Assembly: GCA_025999455.1 (NCBI GenBank)
Contig: AP024683.1
Location: 2,425,501 to 2,489,500 of the forward strand
Direction of reading: 5' to 3'
DNA from: Geminicoccaceae bacterium
Lineage (GTDB): Bacteria; Pseudomonadota; Alphaproteobacteria; Geminicoccales; Geminicoccaceae
Length of the DNA stretch: 64,000 bases
The notes under the pieces were generated by a model. The model was not told the origin of the DNA, did not search any database, and saw nothing but the letters and a program-made list of their open reading frames with translations. The translations under genes were made by a program, and so were the position numbers. Shown here one piece after another: positions 17,890-29,133 of the stretch. Every line of letters begins with the position of its first letter. Within the stretch, counting starts at the first letter, position 1.

Positions 17890-18705
17890 TCAACGCAGGT
17901 CAACGACCGCGAGCTTGGCTTTCGAGGCGGCGGCGAGTGCCGCGCCGGCATCGGCGGGTGCGCCGGGTCGCGCCGCGGGATAGAGCGGCTTCAGCGCGGC
18001 GAGCGCCGCCGAGAGCGCGGTAGCGGCCTCGGCCCGGCTCTTCGAGAGCTCCGGCAGGAGGTTCGCAGCCTTCCGCTCGGCCACGAGCTTCCACCCCACC
18101 CCGTCGAGATAGGCTTCGAGATCGTCCGGCCGCGCCGCCGCCGACTGGTACTGCAAGGCGGCGCGGTCGATCGTCTCGGCGAGCACGCCGGCTTCCACGG
18201 CGAGCCGCGAGCGACCGTCGGCGGGGGCCTTTTCCATGGCCGCGGCGGTCGCCGCCAGCACCCGGTCGACCGCCGCGCGGATCTCGGCCGGGCTGCCGTT
18301 TTCGGCCACCGCCTGGGCCTTTTCGAGGTCGGCGAGGAAAGGCGGTACGCCGCGCGCCTCGAGGGTGGGCTCGAGATCGACGTAGACCTCGGCGATGGCG
18401 TGACCGAAGAGGGTGGCGCCGAGCTCGCGCTCCCCGGCTTCGATGGCGGCGAGCCCGGCGAGCAGATGCGCGTCGACCACGGCGAGCGCGGTCCCGAACA
18501 CGACCGGGTCGCGCCGTGCCGCCTCGGGGTCGATCCCGCCTTCCCCGCCTTCCCCACCCTCGCCGCCTTCACCACCCTCACCGCCCTCGGCACCGGCCGC
18601 GCGGGCGAGGCGCGCGAGGAGCCCCGAGGTCTCGGGCACGAGCTCGGCCGCACCGGGCAAGAGCACGGCCACGCCCACACCGAGCCAGATCTTCCTTCGA
18701 TTCAT
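17890..18705 (-). CDS. Exported protein with Glu-Gly-Gly repeat, unknown function
   Basis: A 271-residue protein I do not recognise with certainty. A signal peptide is clear (MNRRK, then WLGVGVAVLLPGAAEL). Residues 40-57 are six EGG triplets encoded by a 9-bp tandem repeat. The rest is Ala-rich and helical (VDAHLLAGLAAIEAGERELGA, FLADLEKAQAVAE, EAYLDGVGWKLVAER), reminiscent of helical periplasmic domains. The start at 18705 is supported by GGAGA eight bases upstream. It sits on the opposite strand between purS and purQ and has no obvious link to them. Confidence 0.7.
   Translation of the reverse strand: MNRRKIWLGVGVAVLLPGAAELVPETSGLLARLARAAGAEGGEGGEGGEGGEGGEGGIDPEAARRDPVVFGTALAVVDAHLLAGLAAIEAGERELGATLFGHAIAEVYVDLEPTLEARGVPPFLADLEKAQAVAENGSPAEIRAAVDRVLAATAAAMEKAPADGRSRLAVEAGVLAETIDRAALQYQSAAARPDDLEAYLDGVGWKLVAERKAANLLPELSKSRAEAATALSAALAALKPLYPAARPGAPADAGAALAAASKAKLAVVDLR
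18535..18588 (-). repeat. Six 9-bp tandem repeats coding for EGG
   Basis: Six in-frame 9-bp units of the type GA(A/G)GGXGGX, each coding Glu-Gly-Gly, within the exported protein gene. Units differ at third positions. Slippage would change the protein in steps of three residues without a frameshift. Confidence 0.9.
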
Positions 18706-18797
18706 TCTCGTTCTCCACTCGAGACGACCGTTGCGTCCGACGGCGGTGCAGAATAGGGAGAGGTCGTCGGACAAGTCGAGAGCCGGGAGCCAGCTTC

Positions 18798-19460
18798 GTG
18801 ATCATTTGCATTGGAGAAATTCTAACGGCGACGGATCTGGCCGAGATCCAGTCGACTGCCGAGCGGATCCGGTTCGTCGACGGCAAGTCGACCGCCGGCT
18901 GGGCGGCGCGCGCGGTCAAGGCGAATCTGCAGGCGGCCGGCGACGACCCGCTCACGGAGGCGACCCTCGCCCGGCTGAAGCGCCGCATCGAGGCCCATCC
19001 GGTATTCGCCATGGCGGCCCGGCCGCATCGTTTCGGCCCTCTGCTCCTGAGCCGCTACGAGGCCGGGATGGGCTACGGCCGGCACGTCGACGACGCGGTC
19101 ATGGGTGGGGTGCGCTCCGATCTCTCCTTCACACTCTTCCTGACCGACCCCGACTCGTACGAGGGCGGCGAGCTCGTGATCGAGAGCCCGGCCGGCGAAC
19201 AGGGCTTCAAGCTCGAGCCCGGCCATCTCGTCCTCTACCCCTCGACGACGCTGCACCGGGTCGAGCCCGTCAGGCGCGGGACCCGGCTCGCCTGCGTCGG
19301 CTGGCTGCAGAGCCAGGTCCGCGATCCGGCCCGCCGCGAGCTTCTCTTCGAGCTCGACACCGCCCGCCGGCGGCTGTTCGACGAGCAGGGCAAGGGCGAG
19401 GTCTTCGATCTCGTCGACAAGAGCTTCCGCAATCTCCTGCGGATGTGGGTCGAGGTCTGA
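18798..19460 (+). CDS. PiuC-type Fe(II)-dependent PKHD hydroxylase
   Basis: A 220-residue Fe(II)/2-oxoglutarate oxygenase of the PKHD hydroxylase (PiuC/YbiX) family, often linked to iron uptake. The double-stranded beta-helix holds the metal triad: RHVDD (HxD, near residues 94-98), the distal His in [13 protein letters not shown] and the 2-oxoglutarate-binding Arg in [14 protein letters not shown]. The length is normal. GTG at 18798 is preceded by GGGAG. It lies between purS and purQ but there is no purine connection known; no iron receptor gene is nearby, so the substrate is open. Confidence 0.9.
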   Translation: MIICIGEILTATDLAEIQSTAERIRFVDGKSTAGWAARAVKANLQAAGDDPLTEATLARLKRRIEAHPVFAMAARPHRFGPLLLSRYEAGMGYGRHVDDAVMGGVRSDLSFTLFLTDPDSYEGGELVIESPAGEQGFKLEPGHLVLYPSTTLHRVEPVRRGTRLACVGWLQSQVRDPARRELLFELDTARRRLFDEQGKGEVFDLVDKSFRNLLRMWVEV

Positions 19461-19539
19461 GCGGCACGGGGCCGCGCTTGCGGGCGGTGAGCCCGGCGGC
19501 TACCAAGCGGGCGCCCCCGGACCCGCGGAGCCCAGGGCC

Positions 19540-20202
19540 TTGCGCGCCGCCGTCGTCACCTTTCCCGGCTCGAACTGCGACCGCGACCTCGTGGTCGCCA
19601 TGGAGGCCTGCTTCGGCAAGCCGGTCGTCCGGGTCTGGCACGCCGATCACGAACTGCCGCCGGTCGACCTCGTGGGCCTGCCCGGCGGCTTCTCGTGGGG
19701 GGATTATCTGCGCTGCGGGGCGATCGCGGCGCGGGCCCCGATCATGGCCGCGATCCGCCGGCACGCCGAACGGGGCGGCTATCTCCTCGGCATCTGCAAC
19801 GGCTTCCAGATCCTGACCGAGGCGGGCCTCTTACCCGGCGCCCTCGTGCGCAACGCGGGCCTGCGCTTCGTCTGCCGGCCGCTGCGCCTCGCCGTCGCCA
19901 ACCGCAACTCGGCCTTCACCTCGGCCTATGGCGAGGGGCCGGTCACGATCCCGGTCGCGCACCACGACGGCAATTACGTGATCGACCGCGAGGGCCTCGC
20001 CCGGCTCGAGGGCGAGGGCCGGATCGCCTTCCGCTACCTCGACAATCCGAACGGCTCGGTGGCCGACATCGCCGGCGTGCTCGATGCCCGGGGGCGGATC
20101 CTCGGCATGATGCCGCATCCCGAACGCGCCGTGGATCCGCGGCTCGGCAGCGAAGACGGCAAGCCGCTCTTCGCCTCGCTGCTCGCGGCGATCGGCGGCT
20201 GA
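19540..20202 (+). CDS. purQ: FGAM synthase glutaminase subunit PurQ
   Basis: Class I glutamine amidotransferase that releases ammonia for PurL. In 220 residues it has [10 protein letters not shown] (8-17), [18 protein letters not shown], the nucleophile C86 in LLGICNGFQ and the His/Glu pair near the end ([10 protein letters not shown]). The start is TTG at 19540 with GGAG nine bases upstream; no ATG or GTG precedes the conserved N-terminus. It is followed after 12 bases by purL. Confidence 0.95.
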   Translation: MRAAVVTFPGSNCDRDLVVAMEACFGKPVVRVWHADHELPPVDLVGLPGGFSWGDYLRCGAIAARAPIMAAIRRHAERGGYLLGICNGFQILTEAGLLPGALVRNAGLRFVCRPLRLAVANRNSAFTSAYGEGPVTIPVAHHDGNYVIDREGLARLEGEGRIAFRYLDNPNGSVADIAGVLDARGRILGMMPHPERAVDPRLGSEDGKPLFASLLAAIGG

Positions 20203-20214
20203 GGAGGCTTCCCC

Positions 20215-22428
<2,214 letters not shown>

Positions 22429-22434
22429 GCGCGC

Positions 22435-22668
22435 ATGCCGATGCCGGCCTCGGAAATCGAGCGGCTCATCCGCGCGGCGTTGCCCGATGCGCGGGTCGAA
22501 ATCCACGACCTCGCGGGCGACGGCGACCATTACCGGGCGATCGTCACGAGCGAGGCGTTCCGCGGCAAGAGCCGGTTGCAGCAGCACCAGCTCGTCTACA
22601 AGGCGCTCGGTGAGAAGATGGGCGGCGAGCTGCACGCGCTCGCGCTCGAGACGCGGGTGCCGGGCTGA
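22435..22668 (+). CDS. BolA-family protein
   Basis: A 77-residue BolA-like protein, which binds [2Fe-2S] clusters together with monothiol glutaredoxins. Shows SEIERLIRAALPDARVEIHDL, DHYRAIVTSEAFRGKSRLQQHQLVY and the conserved His in that helix. Two ATG codons (22435 and 22441) are possible; AAGGA favours the first. The pairing with the CGFS glutaredoxin gene 57 bases downstream matches their physical partnership. Confidence 0.92.
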   Translation: MPMPASEIERLIRAALPDARVEIHDLAGDGDHYRAIVTSEAFRGKSRLQQHQLVYKALGEKMGGELHALALETRVPG

Positions 22669-22725
22669 GCGGGTGCGGGTCGCTCGAGCGGGCACGAGAG
22701 GCAGCGGGTCGGAAAGGAGCGAAGG

Positions 22726-23058
22726 ATGAGCGAGGCGGTCTTCGAGCGGATCCGCGAGCAGCTCGCGGCCGACGACGTCGTGCTCTACATGAAGGGCACG
22801 CCCGTCTTCCCGATGTGCGGCTTCTCCGCGCGGGTCGTCCAGATCCTGAGCAACGCCGGGATCAAGTTCCAGGCCTACAACGTGCTCGAGGATCCGGAGC
22901 TGCGCCAGGGCCTCAAGGACTTCTCGAACTGGCCCACCTTCCCGCAGCTCTACGTCAAGGGCGAGCTCGTGGGCGGCTGCGACATCGTCACCGAGATGGC
23001 GCAGAGCGGCGAGCTGCAGCAGCTCTTGGTCGAGAAGGGCGTCGTCGCCGCCGCTTGA
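22726..23058 (+). CDS. grxD: Monothiol glutaredoxin, Grx4 family
   Basis: A 110-residue CGFS glutaredoxin that carries and delivers [2Fe-2S] clusters. The active site CGFS is at 31-34 within [14 protein letters not shown]; the glutathione-binding [19 protein letters not shown] segment follows. Strong ribosome site AAGGAGCGAAGG. It ends eight bases before the convergent DUF3108 gene. Confidence 0.95.
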   Translation: MSEAVFERIREQLAADDVVLYMKGTPVFPMCGFSARVVQILSNAGIKFQAYNVLEDPELRQGLKDFSNWPTFPQLYVKGELVGGCDIVTEMAQSGELQQLLVEKGVVAAA

Positions 23059-23065
23059 GCGGCGC

Positions 23066-23917
23066 TCAGCCGCCCTGGGCCGGGCAACGGACCCGCTGGC
23101 AGTCGCGCACGAGCTCGATCACCGGCCCGGCCCGCCGATCCGGTACGTCGAGCCGCAGCGGCAAGAAGCTGCCGTCCGCCCGCACGAGGACGCGGAGCGG
23201 CGCCGGTTCGTCCCCGTCCGGCAGATGGATCAACTCGTCGTCCTCGTCGAAGCCGAAGATCCCGACCAGGCGGACCGCGAGCTCCAGGACCTCACCGTTC
23301 TCCCCGTCCGGCGCCGGGGCCCGCCCGACGTAGCGGGCCTCGAGGTCGAGCCGCTTGCGACCGTCGAAGACCGGGACCGTGACCGCGGGCCCGGCCCGAC
23401 CGGCGACCGCCTGCTCGAGCCACACCCGCAGCCGCGCGAACGCGGTCAAGGGATCGACCGTGCCGACCCGGAGCTCGGGCGGCACCTCGCTCGCTTTCTT
23501 GCGGCCCCGGCTCGTGATCTCGACGGCGGCGACGGCACCCGCCGGATCGTAGCGGATCTCGACCGCGCGATCGCGGTCGCGCTTCTCGACGCGGGAGGTG
23601 AAGCGCGCCGGCAGAGGCCGGCCCGCGCCGTCCAGCCGACCGACCGTCGCGAGCTCGGAGCGCGCGCCGTTCCAGGCGGCGGCGAGGCCGACCGCTCGCA
23701 CGAGGAGGCGGCTCTCGAGCGCTCCCTCGGCCTCGCGGAAGGCGAAGCCGAGCTCGGCGATCGGGATCCCGGCCACGCTCACCCGATAGCGCGCGTCGAG
23801 CTCGCCGGCGCCGGCCGCGGCCGGTCCGATGCCGGGGAACGAGAGGAGCGTCGCGGCGAGCGCGGCGCACAGCGCCCGGCGCAGCCGGTCGGTCGAGGTC
23901 GGGCGGGTTCGGGCCAT
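23066..23917 (-). CDS. DUF3108 exported protein
   Basis: A 283-residue DUF3108 protein with an N-terminal signal peptide (RLRRALCAALAATLLSFPG, cleavage near AAA-GA). The body has the family pattern LDARYRVSVAGIPIAELGF, RVEKRDRDRAVEIRYD, VDPLTAFARLRVWL and VFDGRKRLDLEARYVG. It should be periplasmic and its role is unknown. The ATG at 23917 shares the tetranucleotide CATG with the ATG of the divergent gene, so no intergenic space remains; no alternative ATG, GTG or TTG lies between it and the signal core. Confidence 0.82.
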   Translation of the reverse strand: MARTRPTSTDRLRRALCAALAATLLSFPGIGPAAAGAGELDARYRVSVAGIPIAELGFAFREAEGALESRLLVRAVGLAAAWNGARSELATVGRLDGAGRPLPARFTSRVEKRDRDRAVEIRYDPAGAVAAVEITSRGRKKASEVPPELRVGTVDPLTAFARLRVWLEQAVAGRAGPAVTVPVFDGRKRLDLEARYVGRAPAPDGENGEVLELAVRLVGIFGFDEDDELIHLPDGDEPAPLRVLVRADGSFLPLRLDVPDRRAGPVIELVRDCQRVRCPAQGG

Positions 23918-25178
23918 GACCGCTGACATAGCGGCCGGCCCGCGCCTGTCCAGGCGGCGGGTCGTGGTCGGACTGGGCGGCGTGGGTCTCCTCTGGGCCT
24001 GCACGCCCGGTTCCCCGCCCCCGACCGGCGCGCCCGGCGCACGCGCCGCATCACGGCTCGTCCGCCGGCCGGGCATCGTGCTCGTCGATCCGGTGGTGCG
24101 GCGGGCCGAATTGCGGGCGGCGCCGGAAGCCCGAGCCCTCTGTGCGGCCGATGATCTGCAGTTCCGGAGCTTGCCGCCGCCCGGCTCGATCGGGCCGCGC
24201 GACGGCCACGCCACCGACACCCGGCTCAACCCCTTGGCCTGGCTCGTCATGCGCGCCGCCGCCGCGAGCCTCGTCGACACCGAACGACCCTACGCCGCCG
24301 AGCTCGCCCGCGCCCTCGATCGCTGGGCGAGGGCCGATGCCCTCCTCCTCCCGCCGACCGCCGATGCCACCGCTTACTTCGCGGTCAACCGCTTCCTCTT
24401 CCCGACGATCGTCGGTTGGGCGCTGATCCGCGACGCGCCCGAGGTCCCGGCGAGCGCACGGCGGCGGATCGAGGCCTGGCTCGGCCGGCTCGCCGAAGCG
24501 TCACGCGCCCGCCTCGAGGGCCAGCGGCCGGACGAGATCACGGCGCGCAACAACCACGCCTATCTGGCGGCGAGTGCGATCACGGCCTGGGGGGCGCTCG
24601 CGGGCGAGGATTCGGCCTTCGCACTCGGGCTCGAGGTCTATCGCCGGGCCCTCGGCGAGATGCGCGCGGACGGCAGCTTGCCGCTCGAGACGGGGCGCGG
24701 CGCGCGGGCGCTCTGGTACCAGCGCCAGGCGATCGCCTCGCTCGTGGCGCTCGCCGAACTCGCCGCGCTGCAGGGCCACGATCTCTTCGGGCTCGAGCGC
24801 GAGGGCCGGAGCCTGCACCGGGCGATCCGCTTCCTCCTCGACGCGATCGACGAGCCGGAGCGCGTGCTCCCTTACGCGGCGGAGAACCGCAACCCGGGGC
24901 CGTCCGCCGATTGGCGACGCCAGGATCTTTCGTTCCTGAGCCGACGCGGCCACGACCGTCACTACATGGCCTGGGTCGAGATCTACCGCGCGCGGTTCCC
25001 GGATCGCGAGGAGACCCGCAGGCTCGAGGCCCTGCTCCGGCGCGACGGCGACCCGCGACCCCTGGTCGACGAGTTCGCGGGCGGCAATCTCAGCTGTCTG
25101 CGCGGGCCGCTTTCGTCGCCGCGTCTTTCCCGGGATCGAGGGCGTGACCCGTGGCCGGGCCACGGAACGGCTGGGTGA
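23916..25178 (+). CDS. Alginate lyase-family protein, Tat-type lipoprotein
   Basis: A 420-residue protein of the alginate lyase superfamily (PF05426-type alpha/alpha toroid), probably a periplasmic polyuronate lyase. The N-terminus has a twin-arginine motif (LSRRRVVVG, 11-19) followed by LLWAC with C29, so it looks like a Tat-exported lipoprotein. Catalytic-type landmarks are LNPLAWLVM, ITARNNHAYLAAS (Asn/His pair) and LPLETGRGARALWYQRQA. The last 29 codons overlap the convergent desaturase gene, next to a stretch with sequence errors, so the true C-terminus is uncertain. No alginate-export or exopolysaccharide genes are adjacent. Confidence 0.83.
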   Translation: MTADIAAGPRLSRRRVVVGLGGVGLLWACTPGSPPPTGAPGARAASRLVRRPGIVLVDPVVRRAELRAAPEARALCAADDLQFRSLPPPGSIGPRDGHATDTRLNPLAWLVMRAAAASLVDTERPYAAELARALDRWARADALLLPPTADATAYFAVNRFLFPTIVGWALIRDAPEVPASARRRIEAWLGRLAEASRARLEGQRPDEITARNNHAYLAASAITAWGALAGEDSAFALGLEVYRRALGEMRADGSLPLETGRGARALWYQRQAIASLVALAELAALQGHDLFGLEREGRSLHRAIRFLLDAIDEPERVLPYAAENRNPGPSADWRRQDLSFLSRRGHDRHYMAWVEIYRARFPDREETRRLEALLRRDGDPRPLVDEFAGGNLSCLRGPLSSPRLSRDRGRDPWPGHGTAG

Positions 25179-25963
25179 GCATCCGGTCGAGCCAGAGCTC
25201 GCGACGGTCGCGGAAGAGCTCGATGCCGATCGTCATGCCCTCGTGGCCGGCGGCCGGCTGCGGCCGGTAGGTGCCGAGGAGCCGGTCCCACCAGGACAAG
25301 TTGAAGCCGTAATTCGAGTTCGTCTCGGCCGGCAGGATCGAATGGTGCACCCGGTGCATGTCCGGGGTGACGATCACGAGCCGCAGCAGCCCGGTCGAGC
25401 TTCTCGGGCAGCTTCACGTTCGAGTGGTTGAACATGGCCATGCCGTTCAGGATCACCTCGAACAGCAGCACGGCCACGCGGCGGGGCGCCGAGGGCCGCC
25501 ACCGCGGCGAGCTTGATCGCCATCGAGAGCAGGATCTCGATCGGGTGGAAGCGCAGGCCCGGTCGTGACGTCGATCTCGAGGTCGGCGTGGTGCACCCGG
25601 TGCAGCCGCCAGAGGCCCGGCACGGCGTGGAACAGCACGTGCTGGAGGTAGATGACGAGGTCGAGGATCACGATCGAGGCGAGGACCGCGAGCCAGGCCG
25701 GGGCCTCGACGAAGTTGAAGAGGCCGAAGCCGCGCGCCTCGGCGATCGCCCGCGACAGCCGACCGCGAGCACCGGGAAGACGAGGCGCAGGACCACGGTG
25801 TCGAGCGACGACGAGGGCGAGATTGTTGGTCCAACGCAGGACGCGCGGGATCTCGCGGCGACGACGCGGTGAGGCGACCTCGGCGGCGGCCATGACCGCG
25901 AGGACGAGGACAGAAGAAGGCGCCCCGAACGAGGGGCTCGTGGCTCAACAGGAGTTCGCCCAC
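25090..25963 (-). CDS. Sterol desaturase/fatty acid hydroxylase-type protein, frameshifted
   Basis: A membrane-bound di-iron hydroxylase of the sterol desaturase family of about 290 residues when frames are joined. The His clusters are present: YLQHVLFH, WRLHRVHH and DMHRVHHS, with FNHSNVKLPE between. No single frame is open. Joining homologous segments needs apparent extra bases near 25392, 25482, 25559, 25807 and 25912 and a missing base near 25757. The start is GTG at 25963 (GELLLSHEPLVRGAFF). The next gene, rpsD, has the same type of defect, so I favour sequence error over true decay. Substrate unknown. Confidence 0.8.
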
Positions 25964-26053
25964 GACCCGAGAGATCGCCCGTGTCGCTGGGCGGCGGATC
26001 GAGTCCGTCCCGCTGCGACCGCGGCGCCGCGGCCCGGCCGCCGCCTCGATGCC

Positions 26054-26671
26054 TCAGCGCGAATAGTACTCGATGACGAGGTTCGGTTCCATCTGCACGG
26101 GATAGGGCACGTCGCCGAGCTTCGGCACGCGCAGAAAGGTCGCCTTCATCGCCTTGGCGGTCGAACTGGATGTAGTCCGGCACCTCGCGCTCGGGCCGCT
26201 GCTGCGTCTCGAGCGACCATGGGGATCGTCTTGGCCCGGTCGGTGAGCTCGATGACGTCCCCCTCCTCGACGAGATAGGAGGGGATGTTGACGCGCTTGC
26301 CGTTGACCTTCACGTGCCCGTGATTGACGAGCTGACGGGCGGCGAAGACGGTCGGCACGAAGTTGACCCGGTAGCACACCATGTCGAGCCGACGCTCGAG
26401 CAGGCCGATCAGGTTCTCGGCCGTGTCGCCGCGCATCCGGGTGGCGAGCTCGTACATGCGGCGGAACTGGCGCTCGCCGACGTCGCCGTAATAGCCCTTG
26501 AGCTTCTGCTTCGCCATGAGCTGCGATGGCGAAGTTCGAGAGCTTGCGCCGCTTCTGACCGTGCTGGCCCGGACCGTAGTTGCGGCGGGCGAGCGGGTCC
26601 TTGCTGCGACCCCAGAGGTTCACCCCCAGGCGACGGCAGATCTTGGTCTTGGCGGCAACGCGCTTGCTCAT
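26054..26671 (-). CDS. rpsD: Small ribosomal subunit protein uS4, frameshifted in this sequence
   Basis: Primary 16S rRNA-binding protein of the 30S subunit, about 205 residues. The order [20 protein letters not shown], the long S4 RNA-binding domain ([42 protein letters not shown]) and the C-terminal [15 protein letters not shown] are all present but in three frames. Apparent single extra bases lie at 26524, 26215 and about 26158. Because uS4 is essential and no other copy is in view, these are very likely sequencing or assembly errors. As usual in alphaproteobacteria, it lies outside the rpoA operon. Confidence 0.93.
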   Translation of the reverse strand: MSKRVAAKTKICRRLGVNLWGRSKDPLARRNYGPGQHGQKRRKLSNFAIAAHGEAEAQGLLRRRRRAPVPPHVRARHPDARRHGREPDRPARASARHGVLPGQLRADRLRRPSARQSRAREGQRQARQHPLLSRRGGGRHRAHRPGQDDPHGRSRRSSGPSARCRTTSSSTAKAMKATFLRVPKLGDVPYPVQMEPNLVIEYYSR

Positions 26672-26732
26672 CGGGCCTCGGAACGATGGGGACGAAGAGG
26701 ACCGCGCGATCCAGGGGATCGCAGCGCTCGCG

Positions 26733-26760
26733 CTCATAGCCGAGGTGGCGCGCCTGTCAA
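26733..26760 (-). promoter_or_regulatory. rpsD promoter
   Basis: TTGACA (26760 to 26755) and TATGAG (26738 to 26733) are 16 bases apart, about 60 bases before the rpsD start. The boxes lie inside the 3' end of trmJ, whose TGA stop (26734-26736) falls within the -10 region. Confidence 0.55.
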
Positions 26761-27504
26761 CCCCCGCCGGCCGTGGGCGAGCTCCTTGACGATCCCGCGC
26801 AGGAGATGGACCTCGGACTTGGTGAGGCCACGCCGCGCGAGCATCACCTGGATCGCCGCACCCAGGCTCACCCGCCGATCGGGGCTCTTGAAGAAGTCGA
26901 CCGCCTCGAGCTCGCTCAAGAGCTGGTCGACGAGCCCCGCGAGCTCGGCCTTCTCGGCCTGCGGCTCGGTGGCCGCCGGATCGCGCACGGGCGGCGTGCG
27001 GTCGCCCGCGCGGTGCCATTCGTAGGCCAGGATCAACACCGCCTGGGCGAGGTTCAAGGAAGCGAAGTCCGGATCGGTCGGGATCGTCACGAGCGCATCG
27101 GCCGAGAGCAGCTCCTCGTTCTCGAGGCCGGTCCGCTCCGGGCCGAAGAGGAAGCCCACCTGGCGCCCTTCGCCCACGAGGCGGCGAGCTTCGGCCGCGG
27201 CCGCCTCGGCCGTGAGGACGGGCAATTTCAGCTCGCGGGCACGGGCGGTCGTCGCGAAGACGTGTTGGAGATCGGCGACCGCCTCGCGGGCGGACGGGTA
27301 GAGCTGGGCGGCACCCAGCACGTCGTGCGCGCCCGAGGCCGCGACCACGGCCTTGGCCGAGGGCCAGCCGCATTCGGGGGCGACGAGGCGCAGCGCGCGC
27401 AGCCCGAAATTGCGCATCGCCCGGGCCGTGGTGCCGATGTTCTCGCCGAGCTGCGGGCGGACGAGGACGACCGCCGGGCCCGCCTGCGGAGTGGGCTCGC
27501 TCAC
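26734..27504 (-). CDS. trmJ: tRNA (cytidine/uridine-2'-O-)-methyltransferase TrmJ-like
   Basis: A 256-residue SPOUT methyltransferase that probably 2'-O-methylates tRNA position 32 using SAM. N-terminal [23 protein letters not shown] and the knotted SAM site [26 protein letters not shown]...SLNLAQAV are diagnostic of the TrmH/TrmJ family. The C-terminal helical extension ([20 protein letters not shown], then [15 protein letters not shown]) matches TrmJ. GTG start at 27504 overlaps the cimA stop (GTGA). Confidence 0.9.
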   Translation of the reverse strand: MSEPTPQAGPAVVLVRPQLGENIGTTARAMRNFGLRALRLVAPECGWPSAKAVVAASGAHDVLGAAQLYPSAREAVADLQHVFATTARARELKLPVLTAEAAAAEARRLVGEGRQVGFLFGPERTGLENEELLSADALVTIPTDPDFASLNLAQAVLILAYEWHRAGDRTPPVRDPAATEPQAEKAELAGLVDQLLSELEAVDFFKSPDRRVSLGAAIQVMLARRGLTKSEVHLLRGIVKELAHGRRGLTGAPPRL

Positions 27505-29117
27505 GCGCCGGGCCCCGTGCCGTCGGGTGGTGTGGCGCCGTCGACGAGGAGCTTCCAGGTGATCGAATCGTGGAGTGCCATGTAGGAGGCGTCGATGATG
27601 TTCCCCGACACGCCGACCGTCTGCCAGACGCGGCCTTCGTCGTCGCCGCTTTCGATGAGCACGCGGGTGACGGCGGCGGTGCCGCGTTCGGGGGCGAGGA
27701 TCCGCACCCGGTAGTCCAAAAGGCGCATGTGGCCGAGCGAGGGGTAGACCGGAGCGAGGGCTTGGCGCAGCGCGGCATCGAGCGCGTTCACGGGGCCGTT
27801 CCCTTCGGCCACGGTGAAGAAGCGGCGCTCGCCGATCCGCACTTTGGTCGTGGCCTCCGAGAGCGTCACGAGCTCGCCCTTGGCGTTGCGCCGCCGCTCG
27901 TCGATGACGCGGAAGGAGAGGAGCTCGAAATAGTCCGGCACCCGATCGAGGATCCGGCGGACCAGGAGCTCGAAGGAGGCGGACGCACCTTCGTAGGCGA
28001 AGCCCTGGGCCTCGCGCGCCTTGAGCTCGGCCAGGAGCGTGGCGGTCTCTTCGGGGTCGGGCTCCACCGGCAAGCCCATGCCGCGCAGCCGGGCCAGGAG
28101 ATTGGCCCTTCCGGCCTGATCGGAGACCAGGATGTCGCGCTCGTTGCCGACGAGTGCCGGATCGACGTGCTCGTAGAAGGAGGGGTCGCGCAGCACGGCC
28201 GAAGCGTGGAGCCCGGCTTTGTGGGCGAAGGCCGCCGCCCCGACATAGGGGCGATGGCGGTCGGGGGTGCGGTTCAAGGCCTCGTCGAAGGTGCGCGAGA
28301 GCTGGGTGAGGCCCTGGAGCGCCTCGGCCGACACGCCGGTCTCGTAGCCGAGCTTCAAGACCAGGGTCGGAAGCAGCGTCACGAGATCGGCGTTGCCGCA
28401 GCGCTCGCCGAGCCCGTTCAAAGTGCCCTGGATCTGGCGCACACCGGCCCGCACCGCGGCCAGACTGTTGGCGACGGCGTTGCCCGTGTCGTCGTGGGCG
28501 TGGATGCCGAGCCGCTCGCCGGGGAAGCGGGCGAGGACCCGCTCGCAGATCCGTTCGACCTCGTGGGGGAGCGTGCCGCCGTTCGTGTCGCAGAGCACGA
28601 GCCAGCGCGCCCCTGCCTCGGCCGCGGCTTCGAGGGCGGCCAAGGCGTAATCCGGATCGTCCTTGAAGCCGTCGAAGAAATGCTCGGCGTCGAACATGAC
28701 TTCCGCGGCCCGCCGGGCGGCGGCGCGGATCGAATCGGCGATCATCGCGAGGTTTTCCTCGCGCGTCACGCCGAGGGCACCTTCGGCCTGGCGTGCCGAC
28801 GCCTTGCCTACCAGGGTGACGGTGGGTGCCCCGGTCGAGAGCACGGCGACCAGGCCCGGATCGTTCTCGGCGCTGCGGCCGGCCCGCCGCGTCATGCCGA
28901 AGGCCGCGAGCCGCGCTCGCTCGAGCCGCGGAGGTTCGGCGAAGAAGCGCTCGTCGGTCGGGTTCGCCCCGGGCCAGCCGCCTTCGATCCAGTCGATCCC
29001 GAGCCGGTCGAGCTGGAGGGCGATGCGGCGCTTGTCGGCGAGCGAGAAGTCGACGCCTTGGGTCTGGGCGCCGTCGCGCAAGGTCGTGTCGTAGAGGAAG
29101 ATGCGCGTCCCCGCCAT
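27501..29117 (-). CDS. cimA: (R)-citramalate synthase
   Basis: Condenses acetyl-CoA and pyruvate to citramalate, starting a threonine-independent route to isoleucine. The 538-residue protein has the HMGL-like barrel ([17 protein letters not shown] at 9-25; [33 protein letters not shown]) and the C-terminal LeuA allosteric domain. The subfamily features FKDDPDYAL and CDTNGGTLP favour CimA over LeuA or homocitrate synthase. It overlaps trmJ by four bases and follows cysS by 16 bases. Confidence 0.92.
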   Translation of the reverse strand: MAGTRIFLYDTTLRDGAQTQGVDFSLADKRRIALQLDRLGIDWIEGGWPGANPTDERFFAEPPRLERARLAAFGMTRRAGRSAENDPGLVAVLSTGAPTVTLVGKASARQAEGALGVTREENLAMIADSIRAAARRAAEVMFDAEHFFDGFKDDPDYALAALEAAAEAGARWLVLCDTNGGTLPHEVERICERVLARFPGERLGIHAHDDTGNAVANSLAAVRAGVRQIQGTLNGLGERCGNADLVTLLPTLVLKLGYETGVSAEALQGLTQLSRTFDEALNRTPDRHRPYVGAAAFAHKAGLHASAVLRDPSFYEHVDPALVGNERDILVSDQAGRANLLARLRGMGLPVEPDPEETATLLAELKAREAQGFAYEGASASFELLVRRILDRVPDYFELLSFRVIDERRRNAKGELVTLSEATTKVRIGERRFFTVAEGNGPVNALDAALRQALAPVYPSLGHMRLLDYRVRILAPERGTAAVTRVLIESGDDEGRVWQTVGVSGNIIDASYMALHDSITWKLLVDGATPPDGTGPGA

Positions 29118-29133
29118 CGCCCGTTCCGCCCGC

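Noticed and set aside
25090-25963. Desaturase region as a genuine decaying pseudogene
   Set aside because: The same error type continues into the essential rpsD within 1.1 kb, and all catalytic His clusters are intact. Sequence error is simpler.
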